Assembly: GCA_949285605.1 (NCBI GenBank)
Contig: CASDZI010000012.1
Span: forward strand, 1 to 36,774
DNA length: 36,774 nucleotides
Direction: 5' to 3'
Origin: an uncultured Christensenella sp.
GTDB lineage: Bacteria > Bacillota > Clostridia > Christensenellales > DTU072
In this document: positions 1 through 6,469 of the stretch, one piece after another
How positions within the stretch are numbered: the stretch's first letter is position 1
How the letters are laid out: the number at the start of each line of letters is the position of its first letter
Notes under the pieces: model-generated
Told to the model about the DNA's origin: nothing
What the model saw: the letters and a program-made list of their open reading frames with translations, nothing else
Databases searched by the model: none
Made by a program: the position numbers and the translations under genes

Positions 1-40
1 TTCTATTTCTTAGCCAATGGACTGCAAACTTATTAACTTC

Positions 41-472
41 ATGGAAAAAAAGTTCGGAAAACTCCTCGCAGGCTGCCTCGCAGCCCTCGCATGCTTCAGT
101 TGCGGGCCACAGATACCAACTAATTACACCGACAGCACAGATGCGGCAGCCATCTACCCGGACTACCGCGACGTGACGATTCCGCCAAACATCGCCCCCC
201 TGCGCTTCATCGTGGACGAAGAAGCCGACGCCTACGCCGTGCGCATCAGCGGAACCAACGATGAATGGACAACAGGCAAACGGGAAGTGACCCCGGACGT
301 GGACGAATGGCACGACATGACAAGACAGGCACGGGGACGCTCGCTCAGCGTGGAAATATTCGTGAAACACGGGGAGGAAACCCCTGCCGCCGGCAGGTCG
401 GAACAACTCCCTCCCGCCCCTTCCGAAACCCCCTCTCCGACGACGGAAAATCCCCCGTTGACCGAAAATTGA
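41..472 (+). CDS. Chimeric reading frame: Bacteroidota PD40-type lipoprotein N-terminus joined to an unrelated Pro/Thr-rich tail
   Basis: The first ~110 residues look like the N-terminus of a Bacteroidota lipoprotein with TolB/PD40-type architecture. There is a short basic signal peptide with two candidate lipid-modified cysteines (C18, C21), then the characteristic block IYPDYRDVTIPPNIAPLRF. Such proteins are normally several hundred residues long. Here the resemblance stops near residue 112 (about position 378), and the frame continues as a low-complexity Pro/Thr/Ser/Glu tail ending 18 bases before a terminator. That tail, terminator and all later genes look like a different, Bacillota-type genome. 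The frame is therefore probably two gene fragments fused by assembly, with the tail being the true 3' end of an unknown upstream gene. Horizontal transfer is possible but less likely. I chose the start at 41 because it gives the conventional MEKK signal peptide; an in-frame ATG at 17 also exists. Confidence 0.55.
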   Translation: MEKKFGKLLAGCLAALACFSCGPQIPTNYTDSTDAAAIYPDYRDVTIPPNIAPLRFIVDEEADAYAVRISGTNDEWTTGKREVTPDVDEWHDMTRQARGRSLSVEIFVKHGEETPAAGRSEQLPPAPSETPSPTTENPPLTEN

Positions 473-490
473 ACTTTCCTAACTCCCTTT

Positions 491-518
491 ACCGCCCCAA
501 AAGGGGCGGTTTTTTTTT
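491..518 (+). terminator. Intrinsic terminator
   Basis: A perfect 8-bp stem (ACCGCCCC / GGGGCGGT) with an AAAA loop is followed by eight T. It sits 18 bases after the stop of the frame ending at 472, supporting that stop as a real gene end. Confidence 0.9.
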
Positions 519-568
519 CGGAAAAACCCTTCGCCGAAGTTTTGTCCCTCCCCACCCCCGTATTTTAT

Positions 569-597
569 TTGCAATGTAAAATTTAATTTGATATATT
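569..597 (+). promoter_or_regulatory. Sigma-A type promoter for apgM-alaS
   Basis: TTGCAA (569-574), a 17-base spacer and TATATT (592-597) lie about 60 bases before the apgM start. The leader between them contains a small inverted repeat, GTTAC/GTAAC, near 606-620. Confidence 0.5.
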
Positions 598-656
598 TAT
601 ATAAGTTACCGAACGTAACTTTCGGTTCCTGCCGAAAATCTCAAAAAGAGGTATTT

Positions 657-1862
657 ATGAAATATATCGTTATTCTCGGCGACGGAATGGCGGACTACCG
701 CAAAGGTCCGCTGGGTTTCCGCACTCCTCTGGACGTCGCCGCAAAACCCAATATCGACTCCCTCGCCGCCAAAGGCACCGTGGGGCTCATCCGCACCGTG
801 GATCCGGGCATGGCTCCCGGCAGCGACGTGGCGAATTTAAGCGTAATGGGTTACGACCCCGCAGTCTGTTATACCGGGCGTTCGCCTTTGGAAGCTCTCA
901 GCATAGGCGTCGATTTCACCGAAAACGACACCGTGTTCAGAATGAACCTCGTCTCCCTGCAGGAAAGCGAGGACGGCGTTTTCGACCGTTCTATAATGAA
1001 AGACTATTCCTCGGGCGAAATTTCCACTTCCGAAGCGCACGAACTGGTGGCTTTCCTTTCGGAAAATCTCTCCAACGGCTGTATCGATTTTTACGGAGGC
1101 ACGTCCTACCGCAACTGCGCCGTGCTGAGAGGGGCCGAGTCCGAAGTGGTCTTTACTCCCCCTCACGACATCCTCGGCAAGGAAATAGGCGAGTATCTCC
1201 CCAAGGGTCCGGGTTCGGAAATATTCCGTTCTCTCGTGGAGCGGAGCACCGTCCTGCTCAAGGACCATCCCGTCAACGTCGCCCGCAGAGAAAAAGGGCT
1301 CAACACCGCCGACGCCGTCTGGTTCTGGGGGAGCGGTACCCGTCCCAAGTTCGAACCCTTTTATGAAAAATACAACCTTAAAGGAGCGGTCATAAGCGCG
1401 GTGGATTTACTAAAGGGCATAGCCATAGCCGCAGGAATGGACGTAATAGAAGTTCCCGGAGCCACCGGCACGCTTTCCACGGATTTTGCCGCAAAAGCCG
1501 CCGCCTGCGTAGCCGCCTGCGAAACGCACGATTACGTCTATCTCCATATGGAAGCTCCCGACGAATGCGGTCACCAGGGCGACGCCGAAGGCAAAATAAA
1601 ATCCATCGAAAAAATCGACGGAGTGGTGGGCTACGTCGTGACGGAAATGGAGAAAAAAGGCGAACCGTTCTGTATCGCCGTCCTGCCCGACCACGCCACG
1701 CCGCTGTGTATCAGGACCCATACCTCCGACCCCGTTCCCTACCTCGTCTACAACTCCCTCCGCCCCGCCATGTCGGGACTGGTCTTTAACGAAGAAGCGG
1801 CGCAAAAAGGACTTTACCTCAACAACGGACGGGCTCTCATCAAACTTATGTTGAAAAGCTGA
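657..1862 (+). CDS. apgM: Cofactor-independent phosphoglycerate mutase, ApgM type
   Basis: This 401-residue protein belongs to the alkaline phosphatase superfamily, in the branch of archaeal-type 2,3-bisphosphoglycerate-independent phosphoglycerate mutases (interconversion of 3- and 2-phosphoglycerate in glycolysis, cytosolic). Visible motifs are the N-terminal metal site GDGMAD (residues 8-13), the active-site block GSDVANLSVMGYDP (55-68), HMEAPDECGHQGD in the C-terminal half and the late metal ligands PDHATP. The start at 657 is preferred because an AAAGAGG ribosome binding site precedes it and the protein then begins directly at the first beta strand; a frame extension back to 588 has neither. 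A closely related subfamily was once proposed to be a homoserine kinase (the TIGR02535 group); no threonine-pathway gene lies nearby to favour that. alaS follows after 24 bases, so the two are probably co-transcribed. Confidence 0.88.
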   Translation: MKYIVILGDGMADYRKGPLGFRTPLDVAAKPNIDSLAAKGTVGLIRTVDPGMAPGSDVANLSVMGYDPAVCYTGRSPLEALSIGVDFTENDTVFRMNLVSLQESEDGVFDRSIMKDYSSGEISTSEAHELVAFLSENLSNGCIDFYGGTSYRNCAVLRGAESEVVFTPPHDILGKEIGEYLPKGPGSEIFRSLVERSTVLLKDHPVNVARREKGLNTADAVWFWGSGTRPKFEPFYEKYNLKGAVISAVDLLKGIAIAAGMDVIEVPGATGTLSTDFAAKAAACVAACETHDYVYLHMEAPDECGHQGDAEGKIKSIEKIDGVVGYVVTEMEKKGEPFCIAVLPDHATPLCIRTHTSDPVPYLVYNSLRPAMSGLVFNEEAAQKGLYLNNGRALIKLMLKS

Positions 1863-1886
1863 AAGCTCGGTTTAAGGAGACTTAAT

Positions 1887-3659
1887 ATGAAAAAATTGGA
1901 TACCAAACAACTAAGAAAAGCCTATCTCGACTTTTTTGCGGAAAGAGGACACGCCGTGATTTCGAGTGCGTCTCTTATCCCCGACAACGATCCTACCGTG
2001 TTGTTTACCACGGCGGGTATGCACCCTCTCGTGCCCTATCTTTCGGGGCAGGATCACCCTGCGGGAAAACGGCTTTGCGACGTACAGAAATGCGTCCGTA
2101 CCGGCGACATCGAATCGGTGGGCGACGCCACGCACTGTACCTTTTTCGAAATGCTGGGCAACTGGTCGCTCGGCGATTATTTCAAACAGGAAAGCATAGC
2201 TTACAGCTTCGAATTTCTGACCAAGGTGCTGGAAATTCCCGTAGAGCGTCTTGCGGTGAGCGTGTTCAGCGGAGACGAGGACTGCGCCCGTGACGAAGAA
2301 AGCGCAAAAAGGTGGATCTCCCTCGGTATCGCCGAAGAAAACGTCTTCTATCTCCCCAAGAAAAACAACTGGTGGGGACCTGCCGGAATGACCGGACCCT
2401 GCGGACCCGACACCGAAATTTTCGTCATAACCGACAAGGAGAAATGTTGCGAAGAGTGTTCCCCCGCCTGCGACTGCGGCAGATACGTGGAGATATGGAA
2501 CAACGTATTTATGGAATTCAACAAGACCGCCGAAGGCAAATTCCTGCCGCTTGCCCGCAAGAACGTGGACACGGGAATGGGGCTGGAAAGGACGGTGGCC
2601 ATGCTGAACGGTTACGGATCCGTGTATGAAACCGACGTTTTCCGTCCCGTTATCGACCTTCTTAAGCAAAAGAGCGGAAAAGGCGACGATTTTATCCGTC
2701 CCATGCGTATAATAGCCGACCACGTCCGCACCGCCACCTTTATGTTGGGCGACGAAAAAGGCGTTACCCCTTCCAACGTGGATCAGGGCTATATCCTCCG
2801 CCGCCTGATACGCCGTGCCGTGCGTTTTGCCCGTATCCTCGACCTCGACAGTTCGGTACTGAACGAAATAAGCGCTCTTTACGTCTCTCTGTACGGCGAA
2901 TTCTATCCCGAACTCGAAACGAACAAAGATAAAATCGCCGACGAACTCTCCAAGGAGACCGAGCGCTTCCAGAAAACTCTGGCAACGGGACTGAAGGAAT
3001 TCGAAAAACTGCTCGGTTATATTCAGAACAACCGTATCAGCGGCAAGGCGGCGTTCCGTCTGTACGACACCTTCGGTTTTCCCATCGAAATGACCGAGGA
3101 GCTGGCTTCCGACGCCGGGGTGACCGTCGACACCGAAGGTTTTGCTAAAGCTTACAAGGAACATCAGGAAAAATCTCACGCCGGAGCCGAACAGAAATTC
3201 AAAGGCGGTCTCGCCGACAACAGCGTGGCGACCAGCCGTCTGCACACCGCCACTCACCTCCTCAACGCCGCATTGAAAAAGGTGTTGCGCGACCCGAACA
3301 TTCAGCAAAAGGGCAGCAACATCACCGCCGAAAGACTGCGTTTCGACTTCAACTTCCCCCGTCCTCTCACCCAAGAGGAAATAAAGGAAGTGGAAAGGGA
3401 AGTCAACGACGCCATTCAGGCGGCTATCCCCGTCGTCTGCGAAGAAATGAGTCTGGAAAACGCCAGGAAAAAAGGCGCCGTGGGCGTATTCGGCGACAGA
3501 TACGACGCCGGCGTCAAGGTTTACACCATCGGCGACCGCTCTATGGAAATTTGCGGCGGACCCCACGCTTCCAACACCTCGGAACTGGGTAAATTCACCG
3601 TGGTGAAAGAACAATCTTCCTCCAGCGGCGTCCGCAGAATAAAAGCCGTTCTCGGCTGA
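1887..3659 (+). CDS. alaS: Alanyl-tRNA synthetase, compact form without beta-barrel and C-Ala domains
   Basis: Charges tRNA-Ala with alanine. The class II catalytic core fills residues 1-300, including a cysteine-rich insert (C187, C188, C191, C195, C197) that could bind zinc just before the EIWNNVFMEF segment. A tRNA-binding helical region follows (to ~430), then the editing domain with its zinc ligands HTATH (H453, H457) and CGGPH (C556, H560). At 590 residues it is about 280 shorter than the usual ~870. The segment before HTATH that normally forms a ~100-residue beta-barrel is reduced to a short linker, and there is no C-terminal oligomerisation/C-Ala domain. The protein ends at a normal stop followed by a terminator, so it is not a broken gene. 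Similar short forms are known from reduced-genome lineages such as the candidate phyla radiation. An AAGGAG site precedes the start. Confidence 0.93.
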   Translation: MKKLDTKQLRKAYLDFFAERGHAVISSASLIPDNDPTVLFTTAGMHPLVPYLSGQDHPAGKRLCDVQKCVRTGDIESVGDATHCTFFEMLGNWSLGDYFKQESIAYSFEFLTKVLEIPVERLAVSVFSGDEDCARDEESAKRWISLGIAEENVFYLPKKNNWWGPAGMTGPCGPDTEIFVITDKEKCCEECSPACDCGRYVEIWNNVFMEFNKTAEGKFLPLARKNVDTGMGLERTVAMLNGYGSVYETDVFRPVIDLLKQKSGKGDDFIRPMRIIADHVRTATFMLGDEKGVTPSNVDQGYILRRLIRRAVRFARILDLDSSVLNEISALYVSLYGEFYPELETNKDKIADELSKETERFQKTLATGLKEFEKLLGYIQNNRISGKAAFRLYDTFGFPIEMTEELASDAGVTVDTEGFAKAYKEHQEKSHAGAEQKFKGGLADNSVATSRLHTATHLLNAALKKVLRDPNIQQKGSNITAERLRFDFNFPRPLTQEEIKEVEREVNDAIQAAIPVVCEEMSLENARKKGAVGVFGDRYDAGVKVYTIGDRSMEICGGPHASNTSELGKFTVVKEQSSSSGVRRIKAVLG

Positions 3660-3710
3660 TCCCCGTCGGTTTCCGTCTTATAAAAGGCGGATTTACCCTC
3701 TGAAAAACTT

Positions 3711-3736
3711 CTCCGTTTGACAAAACGGAGATTTTT
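3711..3736 (+). terminator. Terminator of apgM-alaS, overlapping the next promoter
   Basis: An 8-bp perfect stem (CTCCGTTT / AAACGGAG) has a GACA loop and is followed by ATTTTTA. The hairpin loop contributes most of the -35 hexamer of the next promoter. Confidence 0.8.
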
Positions 3737-3746
3737 ATTATATAAT
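3717..3746 (+). promoter_or_regulatory. Consensus sigma-A promoter inside terminator hairpin
   Basis: TTGACA (3717-3722), an 18-base spacer and TATAAT (3741-3746). The -35 lies in the stem-loop of the alaS terminator. It drives the lipoprotein gene starting at 3793. Confidence 0.8.
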
Positions 3747-3792
3747 AATTAAAGGGGGAAAAGAATACTCTTTTGACAGGAGGGATATCCTT

Positions 3793-5076
3793 TTGAAGAA
3801 ATTCGGGCGTTTGTTTCTTTGTTTATCGGCCGTCTGCTTACTGACCGTCTTTTTGCTGACGGGCTGTTTCGGAGAAACTCCCGTCGATAACAGAGAAAAC
3901 ACCTTGAAACCCGATATTTCTTCCTCCAAAGAAAATTACGACAAACTCACCACCAAACGTTCGAAAACGGACACCACGGTAAAAATTTCGCTGTTCAAGG
4001 CGCAGGCGAGTTCTTCCGACCTTACCCCGATTTCCTTAAGCGAAAATCTCGTTGCGGACCGCACCGTCAACGAAGGTAAGCTTTTCCTCGACGCTTCTCT
4101 CCGCACTTCTTACGCCGACGACGCCCTGGTCAATTTATACAAATTCCTTATCAAAAACAGACTTTCCGTCACGGGCATAACCGAAACCGATATCCTCGGC
4201 TATCTGGAAGGCACGCTTTCTCTTGCCCTGCGTTGCGGCGTTTATGACGGCGTCTATAATCTCAAGGCGTCCGCCCTCGAAAAGGCAAAAGAGGAACGGT
4301 CTTTGTTTTACGTCGCTACCGACGACAAGAACGTCAACGCCCTCCTCTCTTCTTTCGGGATACCCTTTAACGGCTCGATAAGCGATTACCTCGTAAGCGG
4401 AGGTCTCGTCAATCTCAACAACGTCGCAGATTGGCTCAGTCGGGACGTTGCGAGTAAATATTTCTCCACCGCCGACAACAAATTCATATACTCCCTGGTG
4501 GGAGACCCGGAAAAAGTCAAGGATATGATCTTTTCCGTCCTGCCCGAAGAAGAGGAGGTCTCTTCGGTGATAAGCGATTACGCCAAAGTCCTCGCCACCG
4601 TCAGGAGCTGGGTGAGCGTTTCCGACGTATCGGTGGACGCCCTCGTCCATCCCAACAAAATGCCCGACAAGAGCACCTCGTCGTTCCGAATCGACATAAA
4701 CCTCAATCTGACCGAACTCAACGACGTTCTGGGCAAAATCTCTTCGATTTCCGACGAGGACAGGACCGCCGTCCTCGATCTGTTGCGGTCGGTCGCCGCC
4801 TTATATAACCTCCGAGGCACCGAAGGTCAACTCAATACGATAGGGATCACTTTGGACGTCACCTCGGTGGAGCAATTCCTTTATAACGAAGACTGCTCGC
4901 TGGAAGGGAAGGAAGCCTTCTTCGCTTCCCTCGACGAAGAAATTCCCGACAGACAAGTTTACGTTTTCCGAGACGACGACGAAACCGACGGAGAAAACGG
5001 TTCGAGCGGGATCGCAGACGATATTACGGGCGGGCTTTTGGGCGATCTTATCGACAAACTCCCCTTTGCGGCTTAA
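3793..5076 (+). CDS. Lipoprotein of unknown function
   Basis: I do not recognise a family. The 427-residue product has a clear lipoprotein signal peptide: basic MKKFGR, a hydrophobic core and the lipobox LTGC with the lipid-modified cysteine at residue 25, so it should be anchored on the outer face of the membrane. A polar Ser/Lys/Thr linker (about 30-65) leads into a mixed alpha/beta body with several conserved-looking helices. The C-terminus is acidic (FRDDDETDGENG), then short and hydrophobic (GLLGDLIDKLPFAA). It uses a TTG start, chosen because a strong AGGAGGG site sits 7 bases upstream and the signal peptide begins exactly there. It is a single-gene unit with its own promoter and terminator, just upstream of the cobalamin riboswitch block; I see no evidence that it shares that function. 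Confidence 0.85.
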   Translation: MKKFGRLFLCLSAVCLLTVFLLTGCFGETPVDNRENTLKPDISSSKENYDKLTTKRSKTDTTVKISLFKAQASSSDLTPISLSENLVADRTVNEGKLFLDASLRTSYADDALVNLYKFLIKNRLSVTGITETDILGYLEGTLSLALRCGVYDGVYNLKASALEKAKEERSLFYVATDDKNVNALLSSFGIPFNGSISDYLVSGGLVNLNNVADWLSRDVASKYFSTADNKFIYSLVGDPEKVKDMIFSVLPEEEEVSSVISDYAKVLATVRSWVSVSDVSVDALVHPNKMPDKSTSSFRIDINLNLTELNDVLGKISSISDEDRTAVLDLLRSVAALYNLRGTEGQLNTIGITLDVTSVEQFLYNEDCSLEGKEAFFASLDEEIPDRQVYVFRDDDETDGENGSSGIADDITGGLLGDLIDKLPFAA

Positions 5077-5097
5077 AAATAAATTTTTGTCCGAGAC

Positions 5098-5126
5098 GGA
5101 AAGGTTTGCTACCTTTCCTTTTTTTT
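5098..5126 (+). terminator. Terminator of the lipoprotein gene
   Basis: An 8-bp perfect stem (GGAAAGGT / ACCTTTCC) with a TTGCT loop is followed by eight T. As at 3711, the loop carries the -35 of the following promoter. Confidence 0.9.
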
Positions 5127-5134
5127 ATTATAAT
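5106..5134 (+). promoter_or_regulatory. Promoter for the cobalamin riboswitch operon
   Basis: TTGCTA (5106-5111) lies in the terminator loop; a 17-base spacer leads to a perfect TATAAT (5129-5134). Transcription would start near 5141, just before the riboswitch. Confidence 0.65.
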
Positions 5135-5147
5135 AAGGAATATATAC

Positions 5148-5290
5148 CGTTCAAGGAAGGGAGCGGACTCTGTCCCAAGCCCCACAGCCCCCGCTACTGT
5201 ATAGGAGAATGCCGTACGCCACCGAAAGGGAAGGCAGGCGCTTTTCGGGTCACCGCCGAAAAGTCCGGAGTCAGGATACTTGCGGATATG
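5148..5290 (+). promoter_or_regulatory. Cobalamin riboswitch
   Basis: The conserved landmarks of the cobalamin riboswitch family (Rfam RF00174) occur in order. They are a GGAAGGGAGC entry, the core CAGCCCCCGCTACTGTA (about 5190-5206), GCCACCGAAAGGGAAGGC (about 5218-5235), and the closing box GGAGTCAGGATACTTGC (about 5267-5283). The ribosome binding site GGAGG of the next gene follows at 5303, flanked by TATAC/GTATA that could pair around it. I see no terminator between aptamer and start codon, so translational control is more likely than attenuation. Boundaries are approximate. Confidence 0.85.
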
Positions 5291-5317
5291 AAAATTTTTA
5301 TACGGAGGGTATAACCT

Positions 5318-5800
5318 ATGAAAAAATTTTTTTTAGCCGGACTTGCCGTCCTGCTTTTGACCCTGTCGGTCCTCTGTCTCGTCGCCTGTAACGACGGACC
5401 CTCGCCCGTAGTCGCCGAAAAAATCGTCTTTTCGGTGGAAGAAAACGGGGTGAAGGTGATCTTCCTCGACGCCGATAACCGTTCCGAAACCGCCTACGAC
5501 GGCGAGTATTCCGCCGAGTATCTCGACGACCTCATCTATTTTCTGGCGGGGAAAGACGTGCTGAAAGCCGAAAGCTCTTCCTCGCAATACGGCTCGTTCT
5601 TCACCGAGATCGGCAGCCTTTCTCAGTCCGACAACAATTATTTATATTTCTACACCAACCTCGACGACTATAAGGACGTCACCTCTTACGCCCTCACCGA
5701 AACCTACAACGACGTTACTCTGACCAGCGTTAGTTTAGGTGCGTCTTCCTTGCCCGTTAAGGCGGGCGCCGTATATATGGTGACCCTCGTTTCCTTCTGA
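5318..5800 (+). CDS. DUF4430-like (transcobalamin beta-domain-like) lipoprotein, probable corrinoid capture
   Basis: This 160-residue lipoprotein has the signal peptide MKKFFLAGLAVLLLTLSVLC with lipobox LVAC (C24). The mature part has the layout of the DUF4430 fold, which is related to the C-terminal domain of transcobalamin and intrinsic factor: a strand pair, a Tyr/Ser-rich stretch with YGSFFTEIGSLSQSDNNYLY, and a final strand near PVKAGAVYMVTLV. The assignment rests on this pattern and on context, since it is the first gene after the cobalamin riboswitch and directly precedes an ECF S component. I infer that it holds vitamin B12 or a related corrinoid at the cell surface and passes it to the transporter. 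It is short and divergent, so the domain call needs a profile search. Confidence 0.6.
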   Translation: MKKFFLAGLAVLLLTLSVLCLVACNDGPSPVVAEKIVFSVEENGVKVIFLDADNRSETAYDGEYSAEYLDDLIYFLAGKDVLKAESSSSQYGSFFTEIGSLSQSDNNYLYFYTNLDDYKDVTSYALTETYNDVTLTSVSLGASSLPVKAGAVYMVTLVSF

Positions 5801-5804
5801 GAAA

Positions 5805-6362
5805 GTGTCCCCTAAGACGGTTTTTATAAGAAAACTGGTTCTGACGGCTCTCTGCGGAGCCATTCTGAACGCAGTCAAATTCTGTCTTATGTATATACCG
5901 AACGTGGAGGCGGTGACCCTCCTCACGGTAGTCTTTACCTACGCTTTCGGGTTGGGCGTGAGCTTCCCCGCCACCCTGGTTTTCTGCGTCATAGAAGGTT
6001 TTTTGTGGGGATTCAATCCTTCCTGGCTGATTGCCTACTTCATTCATTGGCCGTTTCTTTCTCTCGTCGCCGCCTTCTGTAAAAAGCTCCGCATAAATTT
6101 TCCGCCCCTGCTTGCCCTCGTCGTCGCATTCGCGACCGCCCTTTTCGGCTTGCAAAGCACCTTCGTATATTTCCTCACCGGCGGAGCCGTGGGCGCCCCG
6201 GGGTGGTTTTCTTCTTTCCGTACCGTCTATCTTGCCGGAACGGCCTTCTACATAACCCAGACCGTCTGCGCTTTCGTGTCGGTAACCTTCCTGTTCGCTC
6301 CGCTGAAAAAATTCCTCTCCTCCCTGGGCGACGCCTATTTCGGAAGAAAACGCCCTCTCTGA
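5805..6362 (+). CDS. ECF transporter S component, probable cobalamin uptake
   Basis: A 185-residue, very hydrophobic protein with about six membrane segments. It has the AxxxA motif (A15-A19, ALCGA) by which S components of energy-coupling-factor transporters contact EcfT. Residues typical of the family follow, such as the aromatic/Gly-rich loop IEGFLWGFNPSWLIAY and a PxWFSSFR segment late in the protein. The substrate is inferred to be cobalamin or a precursor because of the riboswitch upstream and the adjacent DUF4430-like lipoprotein. The EcfA/A'/T energising module is not in this window and would be shared from elsewhere. The start is a GTG only 4 bases after the previous stop with a weak ribosome binding site, so translation is probably coupled to the lipoprotein gene. 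No terminator is obvious after it. Confidence 0.78.
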   Translation: MSPKTVFIRKLVLTALCGAILNAVKFCLMYIPNVEAVTLLTVVFTYAFGLGVSFPATLVFCVIEGFLWGFNPSWLIAYFIHWPFLSLVAAFCKKLRINFPPLLALVVAFATALFGLQSTFVYFLTGGAVGAPGWFSSFRTVYLAGTAFYITQTVCAFVSVTFLFAPLKKFLSSLGDAYFGRKRPL

Positions 6363-6386
6363 TTTCCCTTTAACTCTTCCTTTCCG

Positions 6387-6416
6387 TTGCTTTTTCGCCC
6401 GAAAAAGGGTTATAAT
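6387..6416 (+). promoter_or_regulatory. Promoter of the RACo-like gene
   Basis: TTGCTT (6387-6392), an 18-base spacer and perfect TATAAT (6411-6416). The leader contains a short hairpin, CGGGA / TCCCG (about 6426-6442), and a repeated AAAATATCGG just before the start codon. Confidence 0.65.
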
Positions 6417-6469
6417 CTATTCGGACGGGATTTTTCGTCCCGAAAATATCGGAAAATATCGGAGTAAAT

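Noticed and set aside
588..656. N-terminal extension of the phosphoglycerate mutase
   Set aside because: No ribosome binding site upstream, the extension overlaps the promoter -10 region, and the family begins at the ATG at 657.
1911..3614. A 567-residue open frame on the minus strand opposite alaS
   Set aside because: It is an antisense shadow: alaS is conserved over the same DNA, and the minus-strand translation is low-complexity with no recognisable motif. Rare use of TTA, CTA and TCA codons in this genome leaves long antisense frames open.
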